A stretch of DNA of 64,000 nt from Nitrospira sp. (GTDB lineage: Bacteria; Nitrospirota; Nitrospiria; Nitrospirales; Nitrospiraceae): contig SPAW01000024.1 of NCBI GenBank assembly GCA_005239465.1, forward strand, positions 83,223-147,222. The letters run 5' to 3'. The translations under genes were made by a program, and so were the position numbers. Shown piece after piece: positions 8,276-17,662 of the stretch. Within the stretch, counting starts at the first letter, position 1, and each line of letters opens with the position of its first letter. The notes below the pieces were generated by a model, which was given only the letters and a program-made list of their open reading frames with translations, was not told where the DNA came from and did not search any database.

Positions 8276-10330
8276 CTACTTCACAAGCAACGAGACGATC
8301 AGCAACGCGACGATGTTGATGACCTTGATCATCGGATTGATCGCCGGACCGGCCGTATCCTTATACGGATCGCCGACCGTGTCGCCCGTGACCGCCGCCT
8401 TGTGCGTATCGGTGCCTTTCAGCCCCTGCTCTTCGATGAATTTCTTGGCATTGTCCCAGGCGCCGCCGCCGCTGGTCATCGAGATGGCGACGAAAAGACC
8501 GGTCACGATGCTGCCGACGAGGACGCCGCCGAGCGCCTGCGGCCCCAGGATCACGCCGACGAGGATCGGAGACACAACCGGAATCAAGCCGGGAATCATC
8601 ATCTTTTGAATCGCTGCCTGCGTGACGATATCCACACAGGTGCCGTATTCAGGCTTCCCGGTTCCTTCCATAATCCCTTTAATCGTCCGGAACTGGCGCC
8701 GCACCTCTTCCACGACGAGACCGGCCGCTTGGCCGACGGCCTTCATGCAGAGGGCTCCGAAGATAAACGGCAGCATCCCGCCTAAGAAGAGTCCGACCAA
8801 CACGGAAGGGTTAGAAAGGTCGAACGTGCTCCCCCCACTCCCTTTCCCGACCTCACGCGCATATTCAGCAAACAACACAACCGCTGCGAGACCGGCCGAT
8901 CCAATGGCATAGCCCTTCGTCACTGCCTTGGTCGTATTGCCGACCGCGTCCAAGGGATCGGTGATGTTCCGCACCTCTTTGCCCAGATGGGCCATCTCCG
9001 CGATCCCACCCGCGTTGTCAGTGATAGGACCGAACGCATCGATGGCCACGACAATCCCCGCCATCGACAACATCGAAACCGCTGCCACGGCGACACCGAA
9101 CAAACCGCCAGACGCCGCGCCACCGCAAATCCAGTAACTCGTAAGAATCGCAGCCCCTATCACAACTACCGGAGCGGCCGTTGACTGCATCCCCACAGCG
9201 AGCCCTGCGATGATGTTCGTCGCATGGCCCGTTTCGCTGGCCTTCGCAATTTCCTTCACCGGCGCGTAGCTCTTGGACGTGTAGTAGTCTGTGATAAACA
9301 CCAGCGCGAGCGTCACAACCAGGCCCAACAACGCCGCGATGTAGTAGCTCATCCCGCTCACGCCGCCCACGCCCTCCATGATCATGGTCGTCACAGGATA
9401 GAACGCCACCGCTGCAATCCCGCCCGCGACAAAGAGCCCCTTATAGAGCGCAGGCATGATCTGGCCACCCTGGCTGACTTTCACAAACAACACACCGATG
9501 ATCGTGGCGAAGATTGTCACGCTGCCGAGAGCCAAGGGATACAGAATCGGGGCGCTGATTCCTTTGAACAGCGTAAACGCCAATACCATCGCCGCCACCG
9601 TCGTCACGGCATACGTTTCGAAGAGGTCTGCCGCCATCCCGGCACAATCTCCGACGTTGTCGCCCACGTTATCCGCGATGACTGCCGGATTGCGTGGATC
9701 GTCTTCTGGAATCCCTGCCTCGACTTTTCCGACGAGGTCCGCTCCCACATCCGCCGCTTTCGTGTAAATACCGCCGCCCACCCGGGCAAAGACAGAGATC
9801 AAGCTTCCGCCGAATCCGAGACTGAGCAGCGCATGGATCGCCTTCTCCTGGCCGGCAATCGATTGCGCGATCGTATAGAAGCCCGTGATGGCGAGAAGTC
9901 CCAGTCCGATTAACAAGAGACCCGTCACGGCCCCGCCACGGAAGGCGACCGTCAACGCCGCATTCATCCCGTTGTGTGCAGCCTGCGCTGTCCGAACGTT
10001 GGCGCGCACCGCGATGATCATGCCCACATACCCGGCGAGGGCCGAAGCGCCAGCACCGATCAAGAATCCGACCGCGGTCAGCAGCCCGAACTTATCGGAG
10101 GCCGCCCCGACTCCCCACAGTACGACGAAGAGCACGGCCGCCACGACACCGACAGTGCGGTATTGCCGATTCATGTAGGCGCCGGCGCCTTCTTGAATGG
10201 CTTTAGCAATCTCTTGCATCTTGGCATTGCCGGCGTTCAGCTTGAACACCCACATGGCCAGATAGAGGCCGTAGGCAATGCCGGCCACTGCCGCAATCAA
10301 CGCAAAGGTAATAATCGCTGAGTCGCTCAC
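8276..10330 (-). CDS. hppA: Membrane-bound proton-pumping pyrophosphatase (K+-independent type)
   Basis: Integral membrane enzyme that couples hydrolysis of pyrophosphate to proton export. It has 684 residues and about 16 membrane segments. The substrate motif [19 protein letters not shown] and later acidic motifs ([34 protein letters not shown]) are intact. The motif [10 protein letters not shown] carries Lys where K+-dependent enzymes carry Ala, indicating the K+-independent class. It stands alone with a 337-base upstream region. For an energy-limited autotroph it would recover energy from biosynthetic pyrophosphate, or run in reverse; that role is inferred. Confidence 0.96.
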   Translation of the reverse strand: MSDSAIITFALIAAVAGIAYGLYLAMWVFKLNAGNAKMQEIAKAIQEGAGAYMNRQYRTVGVVAAVLFVVLWGVGAASDKFGLLTAVGFLIGAGASALAGYVGMIIAVRANVRTAQAAHNGMNAALTVAFRGGAVTGLLLIGLGLLAITGFYTIAQSIAGQEKAIHALLSLGFGGSLISVFARVGGGIYTKAADVGADLVGKVEAGIPEDDPRNPAVIADNVGDNVGDCAGMAADLFETYAVTTVAAMVLAFTLFKGISAPILYPLALGSVTIFATIIGVLFVKVSQGGQIMPALYKGLFVAGGIAAVAFYPVTTMIMEGVGGVSGMSYYIAALLGLVVTLALVFITDYYTSKSYAPVKEIAKASETGHATNIIAGLAVGMQSTAAPVVVIGAAILTSYWICGGAASGGLFGVAVAAVSMLSMAGIVVAIDAFGPITDNAGGIAEMAHLGKEVRNITDPLDAVGNTTKAVTKGYAIGSAGLAAVVLFAEYAREVGKGSGGSTFDLSNPSVLVGLFLGGMLPFIFGALCMKAVGQAAGLVVEEVRRQFRTIKGIMEGTGKPEYGTCVDIVTQAAIQKMMIPGLIPVVSPILVGVILGPQALGGVLVGSIVTGLFVAISMTSGGGAWDNAKKFIEEQGLKGTDTHKAAVTGDTVGDPYKDTAGPAINPMIKVINIVALLIVSLLVK

Positions 10331-10615
10331 GAGACACCCTCCTAGTGGTTAAACGAGCTTCTTATGTCACACGGTTCCCGTGGCTACAACCCATCAAAAG
10401 TACGTGAGACAACGGGGAAACCGCAGGGTAGCGCAGGTTCAGCTAGAGGCTAACTACCTGAAAAGTCGGGCCATTCTATACAGCTGAGAGGAAGGTATCA
10501 AGATGAAATACAAACTCATCGCACAAAATCTCTGGATCGTTCCTTGAGCCTCATCGATGCCAATGGCTTCACAATGGTCGATGACTTGAGGTGGAAAAGT
10601 GACATGAGGCCTTCT
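10331..10615. other. Intergenic region upstream of hppA
   Basis: Divergent spacer between the hppA start and the promoter of the next plus-strand gene. It contains a 14-codon frame starting at 10503 (MKYKLIAQNLWIVP) behind a fair ribosome site, GGAAGG. There is no recognisable peptide family, and it may be chance or a leader. No clear hppA promoter or RNA gene was seen. Confidence 0.4.
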
Positions 10616-10644
10616 TTGCAGACCGAGAGCAGACTTGCTATAGT
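10616..10644 (+). promoter_or_regulatory. Sigma-70-type promoter for the 84-aa gene
   Basis: TTGCAG (10616-10621) and TATAGT (10639-10644) are separated by exactly 17 bases. The predicted start near 10651 gives a very short leader, with GGAGG at 10656-10660 before the ATG at 10668. Confidence 0.6.
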
Positions 10645-10667
10645 GCGCGGCGATTGGAGGAAATGCG

Positions 10668-10922
10668 ATGGGCCTAGAGCCAAATTACATCATCATCGAC
10701 GGGCAGAACTTCAGCAAGTCCAAGCTGGCGCTGGATAATCACGTGTACAAGAATTGCCAGATCGAGGATTGCGACCTGTACTACAGCGGCGGGCAATACG
10801 AACTGATCGACACCCACATTACGAACTCACGCCTCATCCTCAACCATCCTGCCAAGGGCATCTACAACGCCTTGCAGATCTTCAAGATGAAGTCCCCGGG
10901 ATCCCGCATTATTTTCGAGTAG
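10668..10922 (+). CDS. Hypothetical protein, 84 aa
   Basis: Small soluble protein without a recognised domain. Short beta-strand-like repeats (YKNCQIEDCDLYYSGGQYEL, then THITNSRLIL) resemble one coil of a right-handed beta-helix, as in pentapeptide-repeat-like folds, but the match is weak. The start is well supported: a good promoter lies at 10616-10644 and GGAGG is seven bases before the ATG. It has no signal peptide. It is monocistronic and its function is unknown. Confidence 0.65.
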   Translation: MGLEPNYIIIDGQNFSKSKLALDNHVYKNCQIEDCDLYYSGGQYELIDTHITNSRLILNHPAKGIYNALQIFKMKSPGSRIIFE

Positions 10923-11167
10923 TCTCTCAGGACCGTCGAAAGGCCGACCTGCTTCGTCCTCACATCCCCCGGAGCCCTCCCCGCTGATCCACCAAGAGAA
11001 GCTTGTGACACTCCGTTCACGCGCATAGCCAATGGCATCAACCAACCCTTACGACAAAGAAGCCACTTTTTGTCTTGAGTTCTCCTCTTCCTTCACCTTA
11101 TATAATATGCATCCGATTGCGTGGAGGGGCCTCCGCGACTGCACGACCCACTGGAAAGGGCATAACC

Positions 11168-11854
11168 GTGTCGTACACGCCGAACTACACCAAAGCCGTT
11201 TCCCGCAGCGAAGGGGCCATGAGACGATACTGGCGTTTCATCAAGATGGTGATGACCCGGTGGGGCAGAGACAAGACCTTCGTGTTCGACGGACAGACTT
11301 TTGAGTACTTGTATCACTTCTATAGCATGACTTGGAAGAACGAGCGTGGCATCGAGATCCCGATTTTCCAGGACCTCATTCGCGCTCGTCACGGCAAGCG
11401 GATCCTTGAGGTCGGGAATGTCCTTGCTCACTATGCCCCTATCCAACACGATGTCGTCGATAAATATGAGGTCGAACCGGGCGTCATCAATCAGGACATC
11501 ATCGAGTTTGCGCCGGCCGAGAAATATGATCTCATCGTGAGCATCTCGACCCTGGAACACGTCGGGTGGGATGAACAACCGCGAGAACCCGCCAAGCTAC
11601 TCCAGGCAATCGAGCACTTAAGAAACAGATGCCTCGCCCCCGGAGGAACAATTGTGGCCAGCTTGCCGTTGGGCTACAATGATTACTTCAACAACTTATT
11701 GAAGACCGGTAAAACACCGTTCACAGAACAGCATTTTCTCAAGAGGGTGTCCAAGAGAAACTATTGGATCGAAACAGACTGGGACCATTGTCGTGACGCC
11801 AAATACGGAAGGTTTGTCGCGAATGCCGTAGTTATTGGCATCATTGCTTCTTGA
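11168..11854 (+). CDS. SAM-dependent methyltransferase, class I-like
   Basis: Probable cytoplasmic methyltransferase of about 228 residues. It carries the Rossmann-type motif I in the form RILEVGNVLAHY, an acidic motif (KYEVEPGVINQDI) and the post-I segment KYDLIVSISTLEHVGWDE, typical of methyltransferase-11-like proteins. Motif I lacks the usual GxGxG run (GNVLA), so cofactor binding may be altered. GTG at 11168 with GGAAAGGG upstream is preferred; the frame opens further upstream at 11075, and an ATG lies at 11219. AT-rich TATAATATG at 11101-11109 may be part of a promoter. The substrate is unknown. No sugar-biosynthesis neighbours are present. Confidence 0.72.
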   Translation: MSYTPNYTKAVSRSEGAMRRYWRFIKMVMTRWGRDKTFVFDGQTFEYLYHFYSMTWKNERGIEIPIFQDLIRARHGKRILEVGNVLAHYAPIQHDVVDKYEVEPGVINQDIIEFAPAEKYDLIVSISTLEHVGWDEQPREPAKLLQAIEHLRNRCLAPGGTIVASLPLGYNDYFNNLLKTGKTPFTEQHFLKRVSKRNYWIETDWDHCRDAKYGRFVANAVVIGIIAS

Positions 11855-11928
11855 GCCAGCAGCTAGAGACACCCTCCCTCCACATGCCTCCGCTTCATCG
11901 GTCGGCCTTCTGACAAGGTATCCGGCGA

Positions 11929-11960
11929 GGGCAGGAACACGGTCCTACGAGTACCTGCCC
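11929..11960. other. Stem-loop between convergent genes
   Basis: GGGCAGG (11929-11935) pairs with CCTGCCC (11954-11960) in the spacer where the methyltransferase gene and the cytochrome gene converge. No T-tract follows on either strand, so a terminator role is possible but weakly supported. Confidence 0.3.
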
Positions 11961-12031
11961 GATTCGGCTGTCGGATCGCAGAAGATGAGACAGGTGGGCC
12001 GGAGATTTGGTGTCTGTGCCTCCCTCGCCCC

Positions 12032-13273
12032 TTACTTGGTGACCGGAATATTTTCGGTCCGCTTGACGATTTCGATCGGGTGGAAGACGGGGTCCTGCGA
12101 ACCTTTGGAGGATTCGGCTTCGACCCGCTGGAGAAATGGCGCGGAGCCTGTGATGGGTCCGTAGTTGAGGGTGACATCGACGTCGAATGTTCTGGTGTCT
12201 TTCGGCGTCGGGAATGAGAACGTCTCGACTCTCGTTTCTTCGGGCTTCAGAACGGTGTCTTCGAGGACCTTCACCGCTTCAAAATCAAAGATGGTCTTCT
12301 GGCCCTTGGCATCCGCATAGGTCCGGCCATAGACCCGGTTGTCTGCAAAGACGGTCTTGAGATTCTTGCCTTTCACATCGAGATCCAAGACTACCGTAGC
12401 CCAGGCCGGGTGGGTCGTGGGCAGATTGTGCGGCACGAGGCTTTGGACCTTCACGGTGACGGTGGTCTTGTAGCCATCGATCTTCGTTTGTACATCCAAC
12501 TTCGCCGCTTCCTGGCGCAGCTTGCCGATGCGCCCGGGAAAGGTGTGGTTGGCGACTTTGCGTTTCTTCTCCCCGTTCGCCGACTCCCCGACCTGTTCGG
12601 GCATGTGGCAACTCTGGCATTCTTTGCCGGACTTCACGGCCTGGCTCTGGTCCCAGTTGCCGAGCAGATCATTGGTCTTGCCGAGGTTCGTCGCGGACGG
12701 CACCGACTGGTGGCAGTTCAGACAGAGATCGGATTTTTGAAACAGGCCCAACTCCATCGACTGGTGCGCGAGGTTCTGGACAAAATCATTGTACGGTCCA
12801 TAGAGCGTCTTGCTGCCGAGCTCATATTTCGGTTCCGGCGGATGCTTGGTGCGATCCACCTGTTTGATCAAATGGCATTGCGTGCAGGCCACGCCGTCCA
12901 GGGACGGATCGCCTGATTTCGCTTGATCGACAAACAACTGTGCCTGATCCGAAAACTCTCGCACGTGCGGCGCATGGCAACGGAAGCACAAAGCCTTGTC
13001 TTGTCCGGCTGCGGAATTCAGGTAGGCATCGAGGGACGCGCGGAATGCCGGGGAATGAATAGACTTTGACAGCGGCGAGGTTTCCCATTCTTCATAGACC
13101 CGCTCGTGGCAGCGTTTGCATTTATTGGAATGGGGGAAGGCTTTCTCGATGAGCGATTGAGACTTGGCCTCCTGTGCCAGTGTGGGGGAACTCCCGCCGC
13201 CGAGGGGAAAAACCCTACAGGTCAAAGCGGTTACAACAAGTCCTACCACCATCATGTACTTGGATTGCCCCAA
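12032..13273 (-). CDS. Periplasmic pentaheme c-type cytochrome A
   Basis: Exported multiheme cytochrome, 413 residues, with five CxxCH heme sites: CKRCH, CFRCH, CTQCH, CLNCH and CQSCH. An N-terminal hydrophobic segment (MMVVGLVVTALTCRVF) acts as signal or anchor. The heme part fills the first 240 residues. The rest is a beta-sandwich-like domain beginning with VPHNLPTTHPAW, found after heme domains in cytochrome c554-like proteins. It is a close paralog of the adjacent upstream gene, 16 bases away. TTG at 13273 is taken as start with AGGAAGG upstream; ATG at 13255 is possible. In this locus it likely carries electrons to or from NXR-type proteins (inference). Confidence 0.85.
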   Translation of the reverse strand: MGQSKYMMVVGLVVTALTCRVFPLGGGSSPTLAQEAKSQSLIEKAFPHSNKCKRCHERVYEEWETSPLSKSIHSPAFRASLDAYLNSAAGQDKALCFRCHAPHVREFSDQAQLFVDQAKSGDPSLDGVACTQCHLIKQVDRTKHPPEPKYELGSKTLYGPYNDFVQNLAHQSMELGLFQKSDLCLNCHQSVPSATNLGKTNDLLGNWDQSQAVKSGKECQSCHMPEQVGESANGEKKRKVANHTFPGRIGKLRQEAAKLDVQTKIDGYKTTVTVKVQSLVPHNLPTTHPAWATVVLDLDVKGKNLKTVFADNRVYGRTYADAKGQKTIFDFEAVKVLEDTVLKPEETRVETFSFPTPKDTRTFDVDVTLNYGPITGSAPFLQRVEAESSKGSQDPVFHPIEIVKRTENIPVTK

Positions 13274-13289
13274 GATATCCGTGCCTTCC

Positions 13290-14603
13290 TTACAACGATT
13301 TGACGCGATAGGTCAGAAAGCGGGACTGTGTATACTCATGAATGATCTTCTGCGCCTCGTCCCGGTCTTTGTCCCTGCTCAACGTGGCGAGATATTTCTC
13401 CCTCAAGGCAGGTTCGGGGGCGGGAATGAGCGCATAGTTGAGGACCGTTTCCACGGTCGCTGCGATCGTCCCGACCGGCAACGTCTGTGCAAATGGGACC
13501 TTCCTGGTGTTGCCGCCTTTGATGAAGGGATCGGGGATCGGACCACGCAGGATCTTGTCATACGGCAACCCAAACTGCTTCGTCTCTTCGGAGAGGACCT
13601 TGCCCTTCACATCCTTCGTCGTGACGGTCAGGAAGAACTGCTTCAGCACCGGGTCGCCGTCAGGGAAGCTGTGCGGGAGGCTCCCGATCTTTACGAGAAC
13701 GACCCCCTCCACGGTGGCGCCGGTCTTTGCCACGTCGATATCGATGCGCGGCATCCACTCAGCCTGGAGGTTGCGATTCTTCAGCAGGGTACCAGGGACC
13801 ACCACGCCGCGAAACCAATGGCGGCCGATGGCTCTGGTCATGGCCCCACGCCGCGATGTCGAACTGCCGGTCGAGGGCTCCATGTGGCAATCCTGACAGA
13901 TCGTGCCTTGGAGAATTTCTCCCGGCAGGTCCTTCTGCGTCACATCCTTCACTTTATCGAAATGGCATGAGGCACAGAAGTTTGCCTCGCGGAACAGGTC
14001 CGACTGCGCAGACGAATGGACCAGGTTCTCTTCCGGATCGGCGTAGGGCCCATAGAGCGTGGTCCCCGGTTGCACCTTGAAGGTCGGCGGCGGGTTCGGC
14101 GTTTTCTCCACCGCATTGATCAAATGACAGGACGCACAGCCGATCCCCTCGACCTGGGGCTTGCCGGCTAAGACTTGCGCCACAATTTTCTCAGCATGCT
14201 GCGGGAATATTGACGTAGAGGGCACATGGCACGAAAGGCACCGGCGCCGATCATCCGGCGACGGATTCGTCTGCATCCAGACACCCAGCACGGTTCGAAA
14301 GACCGGCGACTCCAGCGAGGTGCCGTGCAAGAGGGCCGCATCGACCCGGCCGAACGTTTTCAAGTCAGGCGTCTGCTCCCTGACGCCCTTCCACTCTTCA
14401 TAGTGGCGGTCATGGCATTGCTTGCAATCTTCCGACCGGATGAACACCTTTTCAATTTCGGCCACCCAATCAGCGGGAACCTGTCCATCCGACTTTTGCG
14501 CGCGCGCGCGCTCATGATAGAGCGCGTTGATGCCCATGATCAGCAGCACCAACCCGATTGTCCCAACGGTTCGTAGCTTCGTCATGCCTGTGCCGACCCT
14601 CAC
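13290..14603 (-). CDS. Periplasmic pentaheme c-type cytochrome B
   Basis: 437-residue exported cytochrome with five CxxCH sites (CKQCH, CLSCH, CASCH, CASCH, CQDCH), spaced like those of its downstream neighbour. Shared features include CHLI after the third heme, TLYGPY between hemes three and four, and a C-terminal beta-sandwich domain (GSLPHSFPDGDPVLK). The signal segment is VGTIGLVLLIMGINALYH. Translation may begin at GTG 14603, which overlaps the TAG of the upstream PDZ gene by one base, or at ATG 14585. The tight spacing points to one operon and a recent duplication of the pair. Confidence 0.85.
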   Translation of the reverse strand: MRVGTGMTKLRTVGTIGLVLLIMGINALYHERARAQKSDGQVPADWVAEIEKVFIRSEDCKQCHDRHYEEWKGVREQTPDLKTFGRVDAALLHGTSLESPVFRTVLGVWMQTNPSPDDRRRCLSCHVPSTSIFPQHAEKIVAQVLAGKPQVEGIGCASCHLINAVEKTPNPPPTFKVQPGTTLYGPYADPEENLVHSSAQSDLFREANFCASCHFDKVKDVTQKDLPGEILQGTICQDCHMEPSTGSSTSRRGAMTRAIGRHWFRGVVVPGTLLKNRNLQAEWMPRIDIDVAKTGATVEGVVLVKIGSLPHSFPDGDPVLKQFFLTVTTKDVKGKVLSEETKQFGLPYDKILRGPIPDPFIKGGNTRKVPFAQTLPVGTIAATVETVLNYALIPAPEPALREKYLATLSRDKDRDEAQKIIHEYTQSRFLTYRVKSL

Positions 14604-15004
14604 TAATCCCGCTTACAGCCGACAAAATGGAAATTGACGCCCCACCCGACTGGATCGCCGGGATCGGCCGGCTCGTATGTCCCGACGGTAAAGTTGCATT
14701 CCTTCATCGCCTTCTTAATCGCGTTCCCGAAATCGATCATGGTCCTGATTTCGGTCTTGTCGATTTCTTTGATGACCGACCGAACCTTGATGCCCGCATA
14801 GTCCGCCCGTGAATTGCCGATCACTTCAAACACTGCGACGCCTTGCGGTTGCTGCAGATTCAGCTCTTTCTGAATGTCTTCATCCACCGCCCCAACGACG
14901 ATGCCGAACTCCTCCCCAAGCCGCGCCGCCTCCCCCTCCGTCATTGCACTGGACTCAGTCGCAGCCTGCGCGACTCCCATGTCTGTGAAAAACAGACTGC
15001 TCAA
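14603..15004 (-). CDS. PDZ-domain protein, probably exported (start uncertain)
   Basis: Small protein whose core (GVAVFEVIGNSRADYAGIKV, then GSVIKEIDKTEI-like strands and DFGNAIKKAM) is a PDZ domain of the HtrA/DegP type without a protease domain. It may bind protein C-termini during cytochrome maturation or assembly (inference). The listed start is TTG at 15004, but the frame continues upstream through a convincing signal peptide (AHKALPCGWAFFLLSSLFF) with no ATG or GTG before an in-frame TGA. The only upstream candidate is ATT at 15061 behind GAGAGGGAG. A terminator-like hairpin lies inside this upstream part. The gene overlaps the cytochrome gene by one base. Confidence 0.7.
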   Translation of the reverse strand: MSSLFFTDMGVAQAATESSAMTEGEAARLGEEFGIVVGAVDEDIQKELNLQQPQGVAVFEVIGNSRADYAGIKVRSVIKEIDKTEIRTMIDFGNAIKKAMKECNFTVGTYEPADPGDPVGWGVNFHFVGCKRD

Positions 15005-15007
15005 CAG

Positions 15008-15037
15008 AAAAAAAGCCCATCCGCAGGGGAGGGCTTT
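15008..15037 (-). terminator. Terminator-like hairpin at the PDZ gene 5' end
   Basis: On the minus strand AAAGCCC (15037-15031) pairs with GGGCTTT (15018-15012), and the seven T residues run to 15008. It lies after the NXR-gamma-like gene and upstream of, or within, the 5' end of the PDZ gene. It could end most transcripts or act as an attenuator. A second stem-loop at 15081-15105 (CCTGTCACTC with GAGTGAGACAGG) lies further upstream. Confidence 0.55.
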
Positions 15038-15135
15038 GTGTGCTCGCGATTGAGATCGAATGGACTCCCTCTCTCACAATCCTGTCACTCGACGAGTGAG
15101 ACAGGTGCAGGCCGTGCTTCATCACACCAGGAAAT

Positions 15136-15969
15136 CTAGAGTTTGGCAACCGGATCAATGGCCAGCTGAAACCACGGAGCCACGGCCTTCTGGCCATTGC
15201 GTTCTTTGTTCTCCCCGTTCCAGACGGCGAACGATACGGTCTGCACGCGACCAGGGATGAGCTTCGCTTCGTTCTCCTGTTCTTCGCTCACGAGGGGACG
15301 GCGCATCACGACCTGCCAGACGCCGTCCTTCCACAGCGCCTTGCCCTGCACACGGCCCTGTTTTTCTTTCGTCGTCAACGTGCTGAATCCGCCGCCGATC
15401 AAATCTTCCACCGACGAGATCCGGCGCGGGATGACCTCAAACGTCCGCACACCGCCCTCTTTTTTCTCGGACGTCCGAGCCGCTCGTCGATCGATGTCGC
15501 TTTGCCAATCCGCTTTCCAATGCCAGATATTGATGTAGTGATCGAGTTGCCCCATGCAGAAAAAAGCCGGCGCGTCGCCGAGGGGAAGGCCGATCGCCAC
15601 CCCGTCCCGGAAGGTGCCCGGCGTCAGCCGATCGTTCTTGGTGTTGTCTTGCCACTCAAGGAAGAACGCGATGTCGGTCCCGTTGTGCACCGAACGCACC
15701 ACCAAGGCCCGTGCGGTTGGTTCCGGCCAAACGGGCCGCGTAATCACTTGCCCGCTGAGCGGGAGAGTCATCGGCGAGACCTTGCTCCAAGCAGCATCTT
15801 CGGGAGCATTCGGCAGATCGCCCTCGACCAAACGAGATCGGATGATCATCCCTTCGGAACTAACGAGTGGAATCCCGAATCCACCGAGGATGCTGGCCAC
15901 GATGAGAAGACTCGACAGGAACACGAGCAGGAAGGGACGGGAGCGGCAGAGGTTCGTCATTCGCACCAT
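15136..15969 (-). CDS. NXR gamma-subunit-like heme-b protein (ethylbenzene dehydrogenase gamma family), copy 1
   Basis: Exported protein of about 277 residues with the beta-sandwich heme-b fold of ethylbenzene dehydrogenase and related DMSO-reductase-family gamma subunits. The candidate axial ligands are both present: Met in FFCMGQLDHY and Lys in RNGQKAVAPW. Family segments VSPMTLPLSGQVITRP and FFLEWQDNTKND are shared with copy 2 at 21950. ATG at 15969 is chosen for its GGAAGT upstream; a hydrophobic export signal (FLLVFLSSLLIVASILGG) follows. A role as the electron-exit subunit of an NXR complex is inferred from family; no nxrA or nxrB is nearby. Confidence 0.75.
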   Translation of the reverse strand: MVRMTNLCRSRPFLLVFLSSLLIVASILGGFGIPLVSSEGMIIRSRLVEGDLPNAPEDAAWSKVSPMTLPLSGQVITRPVWPEPTARALVVRSVHNGTDIAFFLEWQDNTKNDRLTPGTFRDGVAIGLPLGDAPAFFCMGQLDHYINIWHWKADWQSDIDRRAARTSEKKEGGVRTFEVIPRRISSVEDLIGGGFSTLTTKEKQGRVQGKALWKDGVWQVVMRRPLVSEEQENEAKLIPGRVQTVSFAVWNGENKERNGQKAVAPWFQLAIDPVAKL

Positions 15970-16063
15970 GCAGTACTTCCGAGAACCGACGGAATCCGCC
16001 GAGATGAACCCAGAATACCACAAAATCCGTGCGAGACAAACGAGAGGACGATGAGGTCGATAA

Positions 16064-17317
16064 TTACGCGAGCTTCACCCGGCGGATTTTGTTTTCTCCA
16101 CGTTCGCAGATATACAGATGTCCTTGCGAATCCAGCGTCAAGCCAACCGGTGAGTTCACTACCGCCTCGATCCCCAGGAGGCCATCGCCATGCTTGAGCG
16201 TCCCAGCGGATTCCTTGGCGACGAACCTCGCAGCGCCGCAGCCGCCCATATTCTTGTCTTCATACCCGCTGTCACCGTTGCCCGCTACCGTCGTGATGAT
16301 GCCCGTAACGGCATCCACTTTACGAACCCGGTGATTCATCGTATCGGAGACGTAGAGGTTGTCGTCACGATCAAACGTCACGGCTTCCGGCGCATGTAAC
16401 ATGGCTCTGATAGCCGGCTTGTCGTCACCGTCGTATCCATACCGGCAGACGCCTGCGACGGTCAAAATAATTCCCGTGTGCGAATCGATCTTTCGTACAC
16501 GGTTGCTGCCCTTATCGACGAGATGTACGTCGCCCTTGCTGTTCACCGCAATGCCGACGACATCATAGAGGCGCGTTTCCATCGCCGGCTTTCCATCATC
16601 CAGATACATCGACATATCCAGTCCGTCCGAACAGACCGGCATGAGCCATCCGTGATCATCGCTGAAATCGATTCCGATCGCATCGCCTGAGAGCACTACG
16701 AGATTCCGGGCGACCAACGGCTGTTCGCGCGCATCATCCTCCGCGGTCCATGTTCCGGCAATCGTCGTCACCATCCCGGTCTTCGCATCGTACTGGCGAA
16801 CCTTGTGCGCCTGAGTATCGGCGATATACAGCACATCGTCCTGGTCGAACGCGATCGCGGCCGGCCATGTGAGATTCACCTCCAGCGCTGGACCATCTCC
16901 GTTAAAACCGTGCAGGCCCGTGCCAACCACCGTCGTGATGATGCCCGTCTCGCGATCGATCTTGCGAATCCGATTGCTCCCCGAATCGCAGATGTACAAG
17001 TTGTTCTGGGAATCAAACGCCACGTCCAGCGGCAGGTAGAGCCCGGCTTCCCCACAGAGGCCTTCGTCGCCGCTGTAGCAGGTTTCCCCGATCCCGGCGA
17101 AATTGTGGAGCGTGCCCTCTTGGAGATTGATGCGCCGGATGCGGTCGGAGCCGGACTCGGCGACGTAGAGCCACTTCTCTTCCTTGTCGAGCGCGACGTG
17201 ATGCGGGAGCGGAATCCCCGCCTTCACCGCACGTTTGCCGTCACCCGTACTGCGTGCTTTGCCGTTCCCCGCAAAGGTTTCGATGTAGCCGCCGGCCAAC
17301 TGCAGTTCTGTATCCAT
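16064..17317 (-). CDS. NHL-repeat beta-propeller protein
   Basis: 417-residue protein made of about six NHL repeats, for example LYICDSGSNRIRKIDRETG, LYIADTQAHKVRQYD, LYVSDTMNHRVRKVD and LYICERGENKIRRVK. Each is followed by an ITTVAGNG-type strand, and together they form one six-bladed propeller. No signal peptide is seen, so it is predicted cytoplasmic. Such propellers usually serve as protein-binding scaffolds. No catalytic site is visible. It sits between tatA and the first gamma-like gene in the same orientation, with short spacers, suggesting an accessory role in complex assembly (inference). Confidence 0.85.
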   Translation of the reverse strand: MDTELQLAGGYIETFAGNGKARSTGDGKRAVKAGIPLPHHVALDKEEKWLYVAESGSDRIRRINLQEGTLHNFAGIGETCYSGDEGLCGEAGLYLPLDVAFDSQNNLYICDSGSNRIRKIDRETGIITTVVGTGLHGFNGDGPALEVNLTWPAAIAFDQDDVLYIADTQAHKVRQYDAKTGMVTTIAGTWTAEDDAREQPLVARNLVVLSGDAIGIDFSDDHGWLMPVCSDGLDMSMYLDDGKPAMETRLYDVVGIAVNSKGDVHLVDKGSNRVRKIDSHTGIILTVAGVCRYGYDGDDKPAIRAMLHAPEAVTFDRDDNLYVSDTMNHRVRKVDAVTGIITTVAGNGDSGYEDKNMGGCGAARFVAKESAGTLKHGDGLLGIEAVVNSPVGLTLDSQGHLYICERGENKIRRVKLA

Positions 17318-17358
17318 AGACGTGACTTACGTCTCCTCACTCACACGGGATGATTCGC

Positions 17359-17637
17359 TTACGCGCGCGTGGTCGGTTGCACGGTAGCGGCAGGCTGGTC
17401 CACCGCGACGGCCTGAGCCGGCGCCGCGGTAATGGCCTGGGGGGGCGCCGCCATCTGCTGCTGTGCCGCCGCCTGGGCTTCGGCCTCAATCGCATCCGCC
17501 TCGTGCACGGACTTTTTGAATCCCTTAATCGCCTTGCCCAATCCCTCGCCCAACTGCGGCAACTTTCCCGCGCCGAAAATAATCAGCACGATGACCAGGA
17601 TCAGGATCAGCTCTGTAAAACCAAGACTCCCAAACAT
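17359..17637 (-). CDS. tatA: Twin-arginine translocase subunit TatA/E
   Basis: Small membrane protein forming the Tat export channel for folded, cofactor-bearing proteins. It shows the standard layout: [20 protein letters not shown] as single membrane helix, [20 protein letters not shown] as hinge and amphipathic helix, then an Ala/Gln/Pro-rich tail. At 92 residues its length is normal. tatB and tatC are not in the window. Its presence among chaperone, ferredoxin and gamma-like genes suggests a TatA copy dedicated to exporting a molybdoenzyme complex (inference). Confidence 0.93.
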   Translation of the reverse strand: MFGSLGFTELILILVIVLIIFGAGKLPQLGEGLGKAIKGFKKSVHEADAIEAEAQAAAQQQMAAPPQAITAAPAQAVAVDQPAATVQPTTRA

Positions 17638-17662
17638 AGTGCGCTCCTTCCTAAAGGGTGAA

